From positions 1 through 6,290 of the forward strand of contig DKFH01000134.1 in the NCBI GenBank assembly GCA_002452315.1: a stretch of 6,290 bases of DNA. Reading direction: 5' to 3'. The notes below the pieces were generated by a model, which saw only the letters and a list, made by a program, of their open reading frames with translations, did not search any database and was not told the origin of the DNA. The position numbers were made by a program, and so were the translations under genes. The stretch's first letter is position 1, and each line of letters opens with the position of its first letter. Below, piece after piece: positions 1 through 6,208 of this stretch. This DNA comes from Anaerolineaceae bacterium UBA6801 (GTDB lineage Bacteria; Chloroflexota; Anaerolineae; Anaerolineales; Anaerolineaceae).

Positions 1-369
1 GGATACGGCACCACCACCTTCAGCCCGCTCTCAGGCGGATTGCTGACTGGTAAGTACAACCAGGGTCAGATCCCGGCAGGCAGCCGGGCAGACCTGAAGG
101 ACTTTAACTGGATGAAAAAGCACGTCCAGAACGAAGCGAAACTGGCCATAACCCGGCAATTAGCCCAGGTTGCCGATGACCTCGGCGTCAGCCTGGCCCA
201 GATGTCCCTGGCGTGGTTGCTGAAGAACCCCAACGTCAGCACGGTCATCACCGGTGCCAGTAAGGTCTCGCAGGTTGAAGAAAACATGAAAGCTGTGGAA
301 ATTAAGGATCAGCTCACGGATGACGTCATGGCGCGCATCGATGAAATTATCACCGATGTTGAGTTCTAA
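1..369 (+). CDS. aldo/keto reductase, Kv-beta-like family (3' part only)
   Basis: This is the C-terminal 122 residues of an NADPH-dependent aldo/keto reductase. The reading frame is open from the first base, so the gene begins outside the window and the catalytic Asp/Tyr/Lys/His residues are not visible. What is visible fits the potassium-channel beta-subunit-like branch (E. coli YghZ and relatives). SPLSGGLLTGKY at window residues 8-19 is the cofactor-side loop after a late barrel strand. Residues 83-95, ITGASKVSQVEEN, are the family's nucleotide-binding motif, with Gln91, Glu94 and Asn95 in the positions that hold the NADP adenosine phosphate. LGVSLAQMSLAWLL (about 57-70) is the usual helix before it. 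These proteins are soluble TIM-barrel oxidoreductases acting on carbonyl compounds, and the substrate here cannot be told. The gene ends normally at TAA, and an intrinsic terminator follows 33 bp later, so it is transcriptionally separate from polA. The family call is firm and the exact function is open. Confidence 0.92.
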   Translation, partial: GYGTTTFSPLSGGLLTGKYNQGQIPAGSRADLKDFNWMKKHVQNEAKLAITRQLAQVADDLGVSLAQMSLAWLLKNPNVSTVITGASKVSQVEENMKAVEIKDQLTDDVMARIDEIITDVEF

Positions 370-402
370 ACGCTAAACGCTACACAGTTTTGATCACGAT
401 CT

Positions 403-434
403 AAGGCTGACCGGCAATGACGGTCAGCCTTTTT
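403..434 (+). terminator. intrinsic terminator after the aldo/keto reductase gene
   Basis: The arms AAGGCTGACC (403-412) and GGTCAGCCTT (422-431) form a perfect 10-bp stem around a 9-nt loop. The T-run spans 430-434, and a second T-rich stretch lies at 442-447. The T-run is on the + strand side only, so it terminates rightward transcription and insulates polA from the upstream gene. Confidence 0.88.
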
Positions 435-533
435 GGTTAGGTTTTTTCTTGGCCGACCCTTTCAGAGCCCGCCTGCTATGTTTTCACGCAAAATCAGGTT
501 AAAATTAATCCGTTCAATGCAGCTCATTAGCAT

Positions 534-539
534 AAAGGA
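534..539 (+). promoter_or_regulatory. polA ribosome binding site
   Basis: AAAGGA lies 6 nt before the ATG at 546, which supports that start over internal ATGs. The rest of the interval from 435 to 533 is AT-rich in places (for example TTAAAATTAAT at 499-509), but I find no convincing -35/-10 pair for polA. Confidence 0.7.
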
Positions 540-545
540 CCCAAC

Positions 546-3335
546 ATGCCCCCACTTCTTTACTTAATTGATGGCCATGGCCTGGCTTACCGGGCGTATT
601 ACGCCCTGACTGCAGGCGGCACCCGCACCAACGCCTTTCAGACCAGCAGCGGTGAGCCAACGGCTGGCGTTTACGGTTTTACCAGCATCCTCCTGCGCAT
701 CTTCCAGCAGGAAAGCCCCGACTACCTGGCGGTGGTCTTTGATAAGGGCAAATCCTTCCGCCACAAAATCTATGAGGACTATAAAGGCACCCGCGCCAAG
801 ATGCCGGACGATCTGCGGGGACAGGTGGAGCGCATGCGGGAGATTGTGGACGCCTTCAATATCCCACGCCTGGAGCTGGAGAACTACGAGGCGGATGATG
901 TGCTGGGCAGCGTGGCGCGCTGGGCCGCAGAGGAGCAGGGCCTGGGCGTCAAGATCATCACCGGTGATAAGGACCTCCTGCAGCTGGTCACCGAGCGCGT
1001 GGTGGTCAGCCTGGCGGGCAGCAAGCTCTCTGACGCCAAAGACTTTTTCCCCGACGATGTGGTGGACAAGCTAGGCGTACCGCCTGAGAAGGTGGTTGAT
1101 TTCAAGGCCCTGTGCGGCGACCCCTCCGACAACATCCCCGGCGTGAAGGGCATTGGCGAGAAGACGGCGGTGAAACTGCTGGAGGAATACGGATCGCTGG
1201 AGGGCATCTATGAACACCTGGACGAGATCAGCGGCCGGGCCAAAACTGCCCTGGAGGGCGGGAAGGAATCTGCCTTTATGAGCCGCGAGCTGGCCAGGAT
1301 CGTCACCGACCTGGACATGCAGCTCGATCTGGACCAGGCGCGCATCGACCGCTTTAACCCCAAAGCGGTGGAGAACCTGTTCCGCGAGCTGGAATTCCGC
1401 AGCCTGACCGAGCAGCTCAACGCCCTGGTGGGGAAAATGCACCCTGAGATGCCCCAGGGCAGGCAAATGGACTTGTTCCAACCTGCCAGTGAGGTACACG
1501 CGGTGGATAAAGCCCCTGGGTCGATTAAGACCACCATCGTGGACACGTCCCAAGCCCTCAAGGTGCTGGTGGAGGCCCTCAGTGAAGCGAGTCTGATCGC
1601 CTTTGATACCGAAACAACGGACACCGATGCGATGCGGGCTGACCTGGTGGGTATTTCGCTGGCGGTTGACCCCGACCACGGCTATTACATCCCCGTGGGG
1701 CATGATGCGGGTGAGCAGCTCACCGTGGACGAGGTATTTAAAGCCCTGTCTGGCCCGCTGACGGACCCCAAAATCGGCAAGGCCGGCCATAACTTGAAAT
1801 ATGATTATTTGGTCCTCAAGCGAGCCGGGCTGGCGGTGGCGCCCCTGACCTTCGATACCATGATCGCCGAGTGGCTGATCAACCCGTCTTCACGCAACCT
1901 GGGGTTGAAGCACCTGGCCTGGGTGCGCCTGGGCTACGAGATGACGCAAATTGAAGAGCTGATCGGCAAAGGCCGTGGGCAGAAGACCATGAACCAGGTG
2001 CCAATTAATGAAGCGGCGGGTTATGCTGCGGCGGATGCAGCCATCTGCCTGCGCTTGATCCCCCAGCTTGAAGAAGAGCTGCATAGCCACAATGCCTACG
2101 AACTGTTCGAAACCATGGAGATGCCGCTGGTGCCGGTGCTGGCTGAGATGGAAGCAACCGGCATCATGCTGGATGTGGACTTCTTCGCGGCTTTTTCCCA
2201 AGAGCTGGAGGGGAAGCTGGCTGAAATTGAGGCTAAGATTTACCAGGAAGTGGGTTACGAGTTCAATCTAAACTCCACGCAGCAGCTTTCCGAAGCCCTG
2301 TTTGATAAGCTTGGGCTGGAGCCGCCCGACCGGGCGCGCAAAACAGCGTCTGGCTATTATTCCACAGCCGCTGGTGTGCTGGAGGCGATGACCAGGCAGC
2401 ATCCGGTGGTGGAATGGGTGCTGGACTACCGCGAGCTGGAAAAATTGCGTTCCACTTATGTGGACGCCCTGCCCCAGCAGATCAACCCGGTCACAGGGCG
2501 GGTGCACACCTCCCTCAACCAGACAGGCACTGTCACTGGGCGGATCGCATCCTCCAACCCCAACCTTCAGAACATCCCCATCCGCACGGAGATCGGCCGC
2601 CGGGTGCGCAATGGCTTTATCGCCCAGCCGGGCTGGCAGCTGATGGCGGTGGATTATTCGCAAATTGAGCTGCGTATTGTAGCCCACATGGCGGAGGATC
2701 AAGCCATGCTGGCGGCTTTCAGGGCGGGGCAGGACATTCACGCCACCACCGCGGCTGCCGTGCACGGGGTGGACCTGTCAGAGGTCACCCCCGAGATGCG
2801 CCGGCATGCCAAAGCGATCAACTTTGGCCTGATCTACGGTATGAGCGCCTACGGGCTGACCAACGCCACCGACCTGACCCTGGCCGAGGCGGAGAACTTT
2901 ATCGACACCTATTTCAAGAAATTCCCGGGAGTCAAGGGCTACCTGGACAGCATTCGCCAGCAGGCTGCCGAGCAGGGCTACGTGGAGACGCTGCTGGGCC
3001 GCCGGCGGTACTTCCCCAACCTCAAGCAGGGTGCGCCCCACAACATCCGCCAGCGGGAAGAGCGCGAGGCGATCAACGCACCCATCCAGGGCACGGCCGC
3101 CGATATCATCAAAATTGCCATGCTGCGGTTGCCTGGCGCGCTTAAGCAAGCCGGCCTGGCGGCCAGGATGCTGCTGCAGGTGCATGACGAGCTGATTTTC
3201 GAAGTCCCTGAGGAAGCGCTTAAGGACACCGCCGAGTTGGTGCAGGAGGTGATGGAGAATGCCTTTTCGCTGGCGATCCCCATCAGCACGGAGGCCAAGG
3301 TTGGCAAAAGCTGGGGGACGCTGGAGAAGATCTGA
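546..3335 (+). CDS. polA: DNA polymerase I
   Basis: This is a full-length family A DNA polymerase of 929 aa, about the length of E. coli Pol I (928 aa), which removes RNA primers and fills gaps in lagging-strand synthesis and repair. Residues 1-290 form the 5' nuclease, with metal-binding acidic residues at Asp9, Asp66, Glu115/Asp117/Asp118, Asp141/Asp143 and Asp192/Asp195, and a helix-hairpin-helix at 199-212 (GVKGIGEKTAVKLL). Residues about 330-510 form the 3'-5' proofreading exonuclease. Its catalytic set is intact: Asp354 and Glu356 in FDTET, Asp420 in HNLKYD, and Tyr493 and Asp497 in YAAAD, so proofreading is predicted active. Residues about 520-929 form the polymerase: TGRIASSNPNLQNIPIR (664-680), motif A DYSQIELR with Asp703, O-helix Arg752/Lys756/Phe760/Tyr764, and motif C HDE at 880-882. 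Phe at 760 predicts discrimination against dideoxynucleotides, as in the E. coli enzyme. The linker carries QMDLF at 307-311, resembling a sliding-clamp motif. AAAGGA 6 nt upstream supports the start. The stop lies 9 bp from the convergent transporter's stop. Confidence 0.98.
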   Translation: MPPLLYLIDGHGLAYRAYYALTAGGTRTNAFQTSSGEPTAGVYGFTSILLRIFQQESPDYLAVVFDKGKSFRHKIYEDYKGTRAKMPDDLRGQVERMREIVDAFNIPRLELENYEADDVLGSVARWAAEEQGLGVKIITGDKDLLQLVTERVVVSLAGSKLSDAKDFFPDDVVDKLGVPPEKVVDFKALCGDPSDNIPGVKGIGEKTAVKLLEEYGSLEGIYEHLDEISGRAKTALEGGKESAFMSRELARIVTDLDMQLDLDQARIDRFNPKAVENLFRELEFRSLTEQLNALVGKMHPEMPQGRQMDLFQPASEVHAVDKAPGSIKTTIVDTSQALKVLVEALSEASLIAFDTETTDTDAMRADLVGISLAVDPDHGYYIPVGHDAGEQLTVDEVFKALSGPLTDPKIGKAGHNLKYDYLVLKRAGLAVAPLTFDTMIAEWLINPSSRNLGLKHLAWVRLGYEMTQIEELIGKGRGQKTMNQVPINEAAGYAAADAAICLRLIPQLEEELHSHNAYELFETMEMPLVPVLAEMEATGIMLDVDFFAAFSQELEGKLAEIEAKIYQEVGYEFNLNSTQQLSEALFDKLGLEPPDRARKTASGYYSTAAGVLEAMTRQHPVVEWVLDYRELEKLRSTYVDALPQQINPVTGRVHTSLNQTGTVTGRIASSNPNLQNIPIRTEIGRRVRNGFIAQPGWQLMAVDYSQIELRIVAHMAEDQAMLAAFRAGQDIHATTAAAVHGVDLSEVTPEMRRHAKAINFGLIYGMSAYGLTNATDLTLAEAENFIDTYFKKFPGVKGYLDSIRQQAAEQGYVETLLGRRRYFPNLKQGAPHNIRQREEREAINAPIQGTAADIIKIAMLRLPGALKQAGLAARMLLQVHDELIFEVPEEALKDTAELVQEVMENAFSLAIPISTEAKVGKSWGTLEKI

Positions 3336-3344
3336 GTAAAGGGC

Positions 3345-4391
3345 TCAGTTGTGAAGATGCCGGTGATGCAGGTCTGGCCAATGGGGGTGGTTGTGGGTTA
3401 ACGGGACATGCTCATGTTCGTGGTTGTGCCGTAATGTTTCGGTTTCGAGTTCTGCATGCTCGTGTGCATGGTGTCCGCTGGGGTGTTCATGCATATGTAT
3501 ATGCACCAGGGGGTGATGCTGGTGTTCGTGGCTATGGCTTTCTTTGAACAAGAGGTACACGGACCCCAAAAAAAGGATAAACGCCCCCAACTGGACAAAC
3601 GACAAACGCTCACCCAGGAAAAATGCCAGTAAGATACCAAAAAATGGTGCGCTGGAAAAGATCAGCTGGGAGCGGGTGGCGCCCAGGCGCTGCGCTGAGG
3701 TGAGATAAAACAAAATCGATAACCCATACGAAATGGCACCCAGGGTTAAGGCACCTAAAATATGTACGGGGGCGCCGGTGAAAGACCCCATCAGCAGACC
3801 TATAACGGTGTTCACGCTGCCTGCGACGATACCCTTCCAAAAGGTGATTTGGGCGGGCGTGATACCATCGATCAGCGCGGAGAGATGGTTATCCACCCCC
3901 CAGCTGATGCAGGCCAGGGCTACCAATCCGCCTGCGAGAAAACCGGCCTGGCCGCCTTCCCAGGCCAAGAGGGTGGCTGCAGCCAAGACGCCTAAGCTGG
4001 CCAACCAGCCCTTGGGGGTCAGATGGTCTTTGAAGAACAGATACCCAATCGCGGCGGTGGCCACCATCTCCAAATTAAGCCACAGGGATACCGAGCCGGC
4101 CGCAGCCAACCGTAACCCGGCCAGTAACAAAACCGGCCCCAGCATGCCGCCGAAGAAGATCGCACCGGAAAGCTTGATGAGATCCCGCCGCCGGATTTGC
4201 CACGGCCATTGAAAGGCCTTCTCCTTCAGTAGAATTAAGCTGACGCCTATGGCCGCGCCCAAGTATAAAAGCCCCGCCATTAAAAAATCATTCATAAAGG
4301 CCAGCAGGGGTTTTCCCAGGGGTGCGGCAGCCCCGAACAATAAGGCCGCCAGGAAGGCGGTGATAAAGCTGGTTTTATTGTGTGAGTCCAT
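3345..4391 (-). CDS. EamA/DMT-family transporter with duplicated His-rich C-terminal tail
   Basis: This 348-aa inner-membrane protein has about ten hydrophobic helices (roughly 8-25, 35-55, 71-92, 101-119, 126-143, 149-168, 180-201, 207-229, 241-259, 265-283). They are arranged as two EamA repeats. Matching helix ends mark each half: NLEMVATAAIGYLFFKDHLT (106-125) in the first and FSSAPFFGILLAFFLGERLS (245-264) in the second. The drug/metabolite transporter superfamily exports or imports small metabolites, and the substrate cannot be read from sequence. Residues 284-348 form a tail with 24 histidines in 65 residues. By the inside-positive pattern and the even helix number, it should face the cytoplasm. 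Such tails bind Zn, Ni, Co or Cu ions, which hints at metal transport or sensing, but this is inference. The gene lies 65 bp downstream of dnaA on the same strand, with no terminator between, so read-through is possible. No Shine-Dalgarno precedes the ATG; instead a TATAAT box ends 6 nt before it. The stop is close to the convergent polA stop. Confidence 0.93.
   Translation of the reverse strand: MDSHNKTSFITAFLAALLFGAAAPLGKPLLAFMNDFLMAGLLYLGAAIGVSLILLKEKAFQWPWQIRRRDLIKLSGAIFFGGMLGPVLLLAGLRLAAAGSVSLWLNLEMVATAAIGYLFFKDHLTPKGWLASLGVLAAATLLAWEGGQAGFLAGGLVALACISWGVDNHLSALIDGITPAQITFWKGIVAGSVNTVIGLLMGSFTGAPVHILGALTLGAISYGLSILFYLTSAQRLGATRSQLIFSSAPFFGILLAFFLGERLSFVQLGAFILFLGSVYLLFKESHSHEHQHHPLVHIHMHEHPSGHHAHEHAELETETLRHNHEHEHVPLTHNHPHWPDLHHRHLHN
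3351..3536 (-). repeat. two-copy histidine-rich repeat inside the transporter tail
   Basis: At protein level, unit 1 (residues 286-312, bases 3456-3536) and unit 2 (residues 322-347, bases 3351-3428) align as HxHEHxHxPLxHxHxH, a short Pro-containing turn, then HHxHxH. A 9-residue acidic linker (313-321, AELETETLR) separates them. The DNA copies have diverged, so the duplication is old or kept by selection on the protein. Confidence 0.75.
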
Positions 4392-4397
4392 CCCAGG

Positions 4398-4403
4398 ATT
4401 ATA
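4398..4403 (-). promoter_or_regulatory. -10 box giving a probable leaderless transporter mRNA
   Basis: On the - strand a perfect TATAAT (4403 to 4398) is followed by 6 nt, CCTGGG, and then the ATG at 4391. The usual start point, about 7 nt after the -10 box, would be the A of the ATG itself. The -35 region is poor (CCTTCA at 17-bp spacing, 4421-4426), and no Shine-Dalgarno sequence is present. Translation from a longer dnaA-transporter message is the alternative. Confidence 0.45.
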
Positions 4404-4456
4404 CTTGATGAGCCTGTTGTTGAAGGTTTTTCCCCCGCTGAATTACCAAATTTTGG

Positions 4457-5809
4457 CTACACCAGCACACTGGCGTGCCCATAGAGCTGCTCGCGCAAGG
4501 TTAAAATTTGGCGCCGGAAGCGGTCATCCGTTTCCATCAGGTCGTTGACCTTTTCGCAGGCGTAGATCACCGTGGTGTGATCGCGGCCGCCCACGAATTC
4601 GCCAATTTGGGGCAGGGATACGCCCCCTTCCTCGCGCAGCAGGTACATGGCCACCTGGCGCGGCAGCGCCACCTCGCGGGTGCGTTCGCGGCCCAACAGT
4701 CGCTCGTTGGAGATACCAAAGGCAGCCGAGACGGCCTTTAACACATCCTCGGGTTTCAGGTCGGCCCCCTGGGGCAAGAAATCTGCCAGCGCTTGCACGG
4801 CCAGTTCGAGCGTGAGCGGGATGCCGCTCAGGTCTGAATAGGCCAACACCCGGTTGAGCGCGCCTTCCAGCTCGCGGATATTGGATTGCACCTTGCGGGC
4901 GATCATCTCCAGAATATCGGCCTGGACATCGCGCCCGGCACGTTCGGCTTTTGTGCGCAGGATGGCCAGGCGGGTCTCGACATCGGGCGGCTGGATATCG
5001 GCTGTCAGGCCCCATTCAAAGCGGGAGCGCAGGCGCTCTTCCAGCGTTGAGAGGGCTTTAGGCGAGCGATCCGATGAGATCACCAGCTGTTTGTTTTGCC
5101 CGTGCAAGGTATTGAAGGTATGGAAGAATTCTTCTTGCGTGGATTCTTTGCCGGCGATGAACTGGATATCGTCAATCAGCAGTACATCCACCTGGCGGTA
5201 TTTCTCCCTGAAGGCGGCCGTGGTGTGGGTGCGGATGGCATTAATCAGGTCGTTGGTGAATTCCTCGGAGGAGACATACAAAACGTTCAGCCCGTACGGC
5301 TGGCAGGCGTTGCCGATGGCGTGCAGCAGGTGGGTTTTGCCCAGACCCACGCCCCCATACAGGAACAGGGGGTTATAGGCCCGCGCCGGGCTTTCGGCCA
5401 CTGCCATACAGGCAGCATGGGCCAGGCGGTTGTCGGCGCCAACCACAAAATTATCAAACCGGTAGCGTCCGTTGATGGTGGGGTTTTCCTGCAGCTCCTG
5501 TTGGGGGGCAGGTTGATGGGGGGACGCTGCCATAGCGGCCGCAGGAGAAGATTGCGTTGGATTCCACACCTTAAAGTGGGTGGTGACCGGATGGCCTAAC
5601 ATGCCCGTCAGCATTCTGGCAATGGTGGCGCTCAATCGGTCTTCCAGCCAGTCCCGGGCATAAGCATTCTTGACACCAATTTCGAAGCGATGCGTTAGTT
5701 CATCATAGCCTAAAAATGTGGCACTGCTTACCCAGGTGTCAAAAGCGGCCTTTGACATCTCAAGCTGAAGCTGACCTAGCGTGGCCTGCCAGGCATGTTC
5801 TGCATTCAT
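4457..5809 (-). CDS. dnaA: chromosomal replication initiator protein DnaA
   Basis: DnaA is the ATP-dependent initiator that binds 9-bp boxes at oriC, melts the adjacent AT-rich DNA and recruits the helicase. At 450 aa the length is normal. Domain I (1-82) is the interaction domain. Domain II (about 83-112) is a short Pro/Gln/Ala-rich linker. Domain III (about 113-335) is the AAA+ core: Walker A GGVGLGKT at 152-159, Walker B LLIDD at 210-214, sensor 1 around Ser245-Asp247, arginine finger Arg263 in RLRSRF, and sensor 2 Arg312 in RELEGALNR. Domain IV (about 345-450) is the DNA-binding domain, with a basic loop around RERTREVALPRQ (374-385) and the signature GGRDHTTVIYACEKV (407-421) that contacts the box. 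All key residues are intact. The ATG at 5809 is preceded by GGAGAGG with an 8-nt spacer, and domain I begins where expected. The upstream region holds candidate promoters, a terminator-like hairpin and DnaA-box-like sites, so autoregulation is likely. The transporter follows after 65 bp. Confidence 0.98.
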   Translation of the reverse strand: MNAEHAWQATLGQLQLEMSKAAFDTWVSSATFLGYDELTHRFEIGVKNAYARDWLEDRLSATIARMLTGMLGHPVTTHFKVWNPTQSSPAAAMAASPHQPAPQQELQENPTINGRYRFDNFVVGADNRLAHAACMAVAESPARAYNPLFLYGGVGLGKTHLLHAIGNACQPYGLNVLYVSSEEFTNDLINAIRTHTTAAFREKYRQVDVLLIDDIQFIAGKESTQEEFFHTFNTLHGQNKQLVISSDRSPKALSTLEERLRSRFEWGLTADIQPPDVETRLAILRTKAERAGRDVQADILEMIARKVQSNIRELEGALNRVLAYSDLSGIPLTLELAVQALADFLPQGADLKPEDVLKAVSAAFGISNERLLGRERTREVALPRQVAMYLLREEGGVSLPQIGEFVGGRDHTTVIYACEKVNDLMETDDRFRRQILTLREQLYGHASVLV

Positions 5810-5817
5810 TAATTATT

Positions 5818-5824
5818 CCTCTCC
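5818..5824 (-). promoter_or_regulatory. dnaA ribosome binding site
   Basis: On the - strand GGAGAGG sits 8 nt before the ATG at 5809, a strong Shine-Dalgarno match that fixes the dnaA start. Confidence 0.8.
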
Positions 5825-5842
5825 GGCGCACGACAGTAATGA

Positions 5843-5871
5843 TTTGTAGACTTGCGCTTGCGTACTGTTAA
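5843..5871 (-). promoter_or_regulatory. proximal candidate dnaA promoter
   Basis: On the - strand TTAACA (5871 to 5866; 5 of 6 matches to TTGACA) is followed by a 17-bp spacer and TACAAA (5848 to 5843; 4 of 6 matches to TATAAT). Transcription would start near 5836, giving a leader of about 27 nt that includes the GGAGAGG site. The -35 box starts inside the T-tract of the terminator-like hairpin just upstream. Confidence 0.4.
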
Positions 5872-5902
5872 AAAACGCCACTGTTGTCACGCGTTCAGTG
5901 GC
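5870..5902 (-). terminator. intrinsic-terminator-like hairpin in the dnaA leader
   Basis: Read on the - strand, GCCACTG (5902 to 5896), a 12-nt loop and CAGTGGC (5883 to 5877) form a perfect 7-bp GC-rich stem. It is followed by G and then six T residues (5875 to 5870). In the + direction no T-run follows closely, so the signal points toward dnaA. It may stop leftward transcription crossing the origin, or act as an attenuator for transcripts from the distal promoter. Confidence 0.6.
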
Positions 5903-5908
5903 AGAAAA

Positions 5909-5917
5909 TTTTCCACT
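5909..5917 (+). promoter_or_regulatory. weak DnaA-box-like site TTTTCCACT
   Basis: TTTTCCACT differs in the last base from TTTTCCACA, a DnaA-box form used by some bacteria, and in two positions from TTATCCACA. It lies 100 bp upstream of dnaA, between the distal promoter and the terminator-like hairpin. Confidence 0.35.
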
Positions 5918-5979
5918 TGCTATTTATTCATCCCAACTGGTCGAGGTCACTGCTCTCCCGCTCGTTTGGCTGGTTACTC

Positions 5980-5998
5980 TTATTCTAACTGAGAATAA
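5980..5998. repeat. perfect inverted repeat over the distal -10 box
   Basis: TTATTCT (5980-5986) and AGAATAA (5992-5998) form a perfect 7-bp inverted repeat with a 5-bp centre. It covers the -10 hexamer and part of the spacer of the distal candidate promoter, a typical operator position. Confidence 0.55.
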
Positions 5999-6010
5999 CA
6001 CGACTCTCAA
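5982..6010 (-). promoter_or_regulatory. distal candidate dnaA promoter
   Basis: On the - strand TTGAGA (6010 to 6005; 5 of 6 matches to TTGACA), a 17-bp spacer and TAGAAT (5987 to 5982; 5 of 6 matches to TATAAT) make the best sigma-70-type promoter in the window. Transcription would begin near 5975, giving a leader of roughly 165 nt that crosses the terminator-like hairpin before dnaA. Confidence 0.55.
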
Positions 6011-6013
6011 TCA

Positions 6014-6046
6014 ATTCGGGTCTGATTTTGCTAAAAAAACCCGAAT
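6014..6046. repeat. 8-bp perfect inverted repeat next to the distal -35 box
   Basis: ATTCGGGT (6014-6021) and ACCCGAAT (6039-6046) are perfect complements around a 17-bp centre containing seven A residues (6033-6039 overlaps the second arm by one base). Only three T residues follow in the + direction, so it is a poor terminator. It lies 3 bp upstream of the distal promoter's -35 hexamer and could be a protein-binding site. Confidence 0.5.
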
Positions 6047-6060
6047 CTTTAAGGCACCCT

Positions 6061-6098
6061 AATCTTAAAAAATATGATTTATTTGATAAGTATTAAAC
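6061..6098. other. AT-rich stretch, candidate DNA unwinding element
   Basis: Counting 6061-6100 gives 33 A or T of 40, far above the flanks, with runs such as CTTAAAAAATATG and TATTAAA. It lies between the weak site at 5909 and the boxes at 6216 and 6272, as expected for the region DnaA melts. This assignment is by composition and position only. Confidence 0.45.
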
Positions 6099-6141
6099 CG
6101 ACCGAATAGGCCCCCCCTAGTGGTGGGTGTGTTGTTTACGA

Positions 6142-6208
6142 CCCCAATATATAGGGTATCCAGCTTAAAAAACGCGCATGTCCCCCACAGATAGGGGTGC
6201 TTAAAAAA
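6142..6208 (+). repeat. imperfect direct repeat ending in GCTTAAAAAA
   Basis: Two blocks, 6142-6172 and 6183-6208, share the order CCCCA, then ATAGGG, then GCTTAAAAAA. The last 10-mer is identical at 6163-6172 and 6199-6208, exactly 36 bp apart. A third CTTAAAAAA occurs at 6064-6072, 100 bp from the middle copy. The function is unknown; an iterated origin element is plausible. Confidence 0.5.

Noticed and set aside
1071..1790. Long antisense open frame (239 codons) inside polA
   Set aside because: It lies wholly opposite a conserved polA reading frame, has low-complexity His/Gln/Arg-rich composition typical of antisense shadow frames, and resembles no family I know.
3332..3348. CTGAG/CTCAG hairpin across the convergent polA and transporter stops as a bidirectional terminator
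   Set aside because: The stem is only 5 bp with a 7-nt loop, and neither side has a T-run.
3490..3505. Near-palindrome TGCATAT-GT-ATATGCA
   Set aside because: It falls in the His-rich coding stretch and is explained by alternating CAT, ATA and ATG codons for His-Ile-His-Met-His.
4446..4456. CCAAATTTTGG palindrome just after the dnaA stop as a terminator
   Set aside because: The arms abut with no room for a loop and are AT-rich; no T-tract follows on the - strand.
5924..5935. Three-codon leader peptide (ATG AAT AAA TAG on the - strand) in the dnaA leader
   Set aside because: It is very short and has no properly spaced ribosome binding site, so chance is the simpler explanation.
6181..6189. 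TCCCCCACA as a full DnaA box
   Set aside because: It has three mismatches to TTATCCACA; only the CCACA core is kept, so I report it only as part of an inverted pair.
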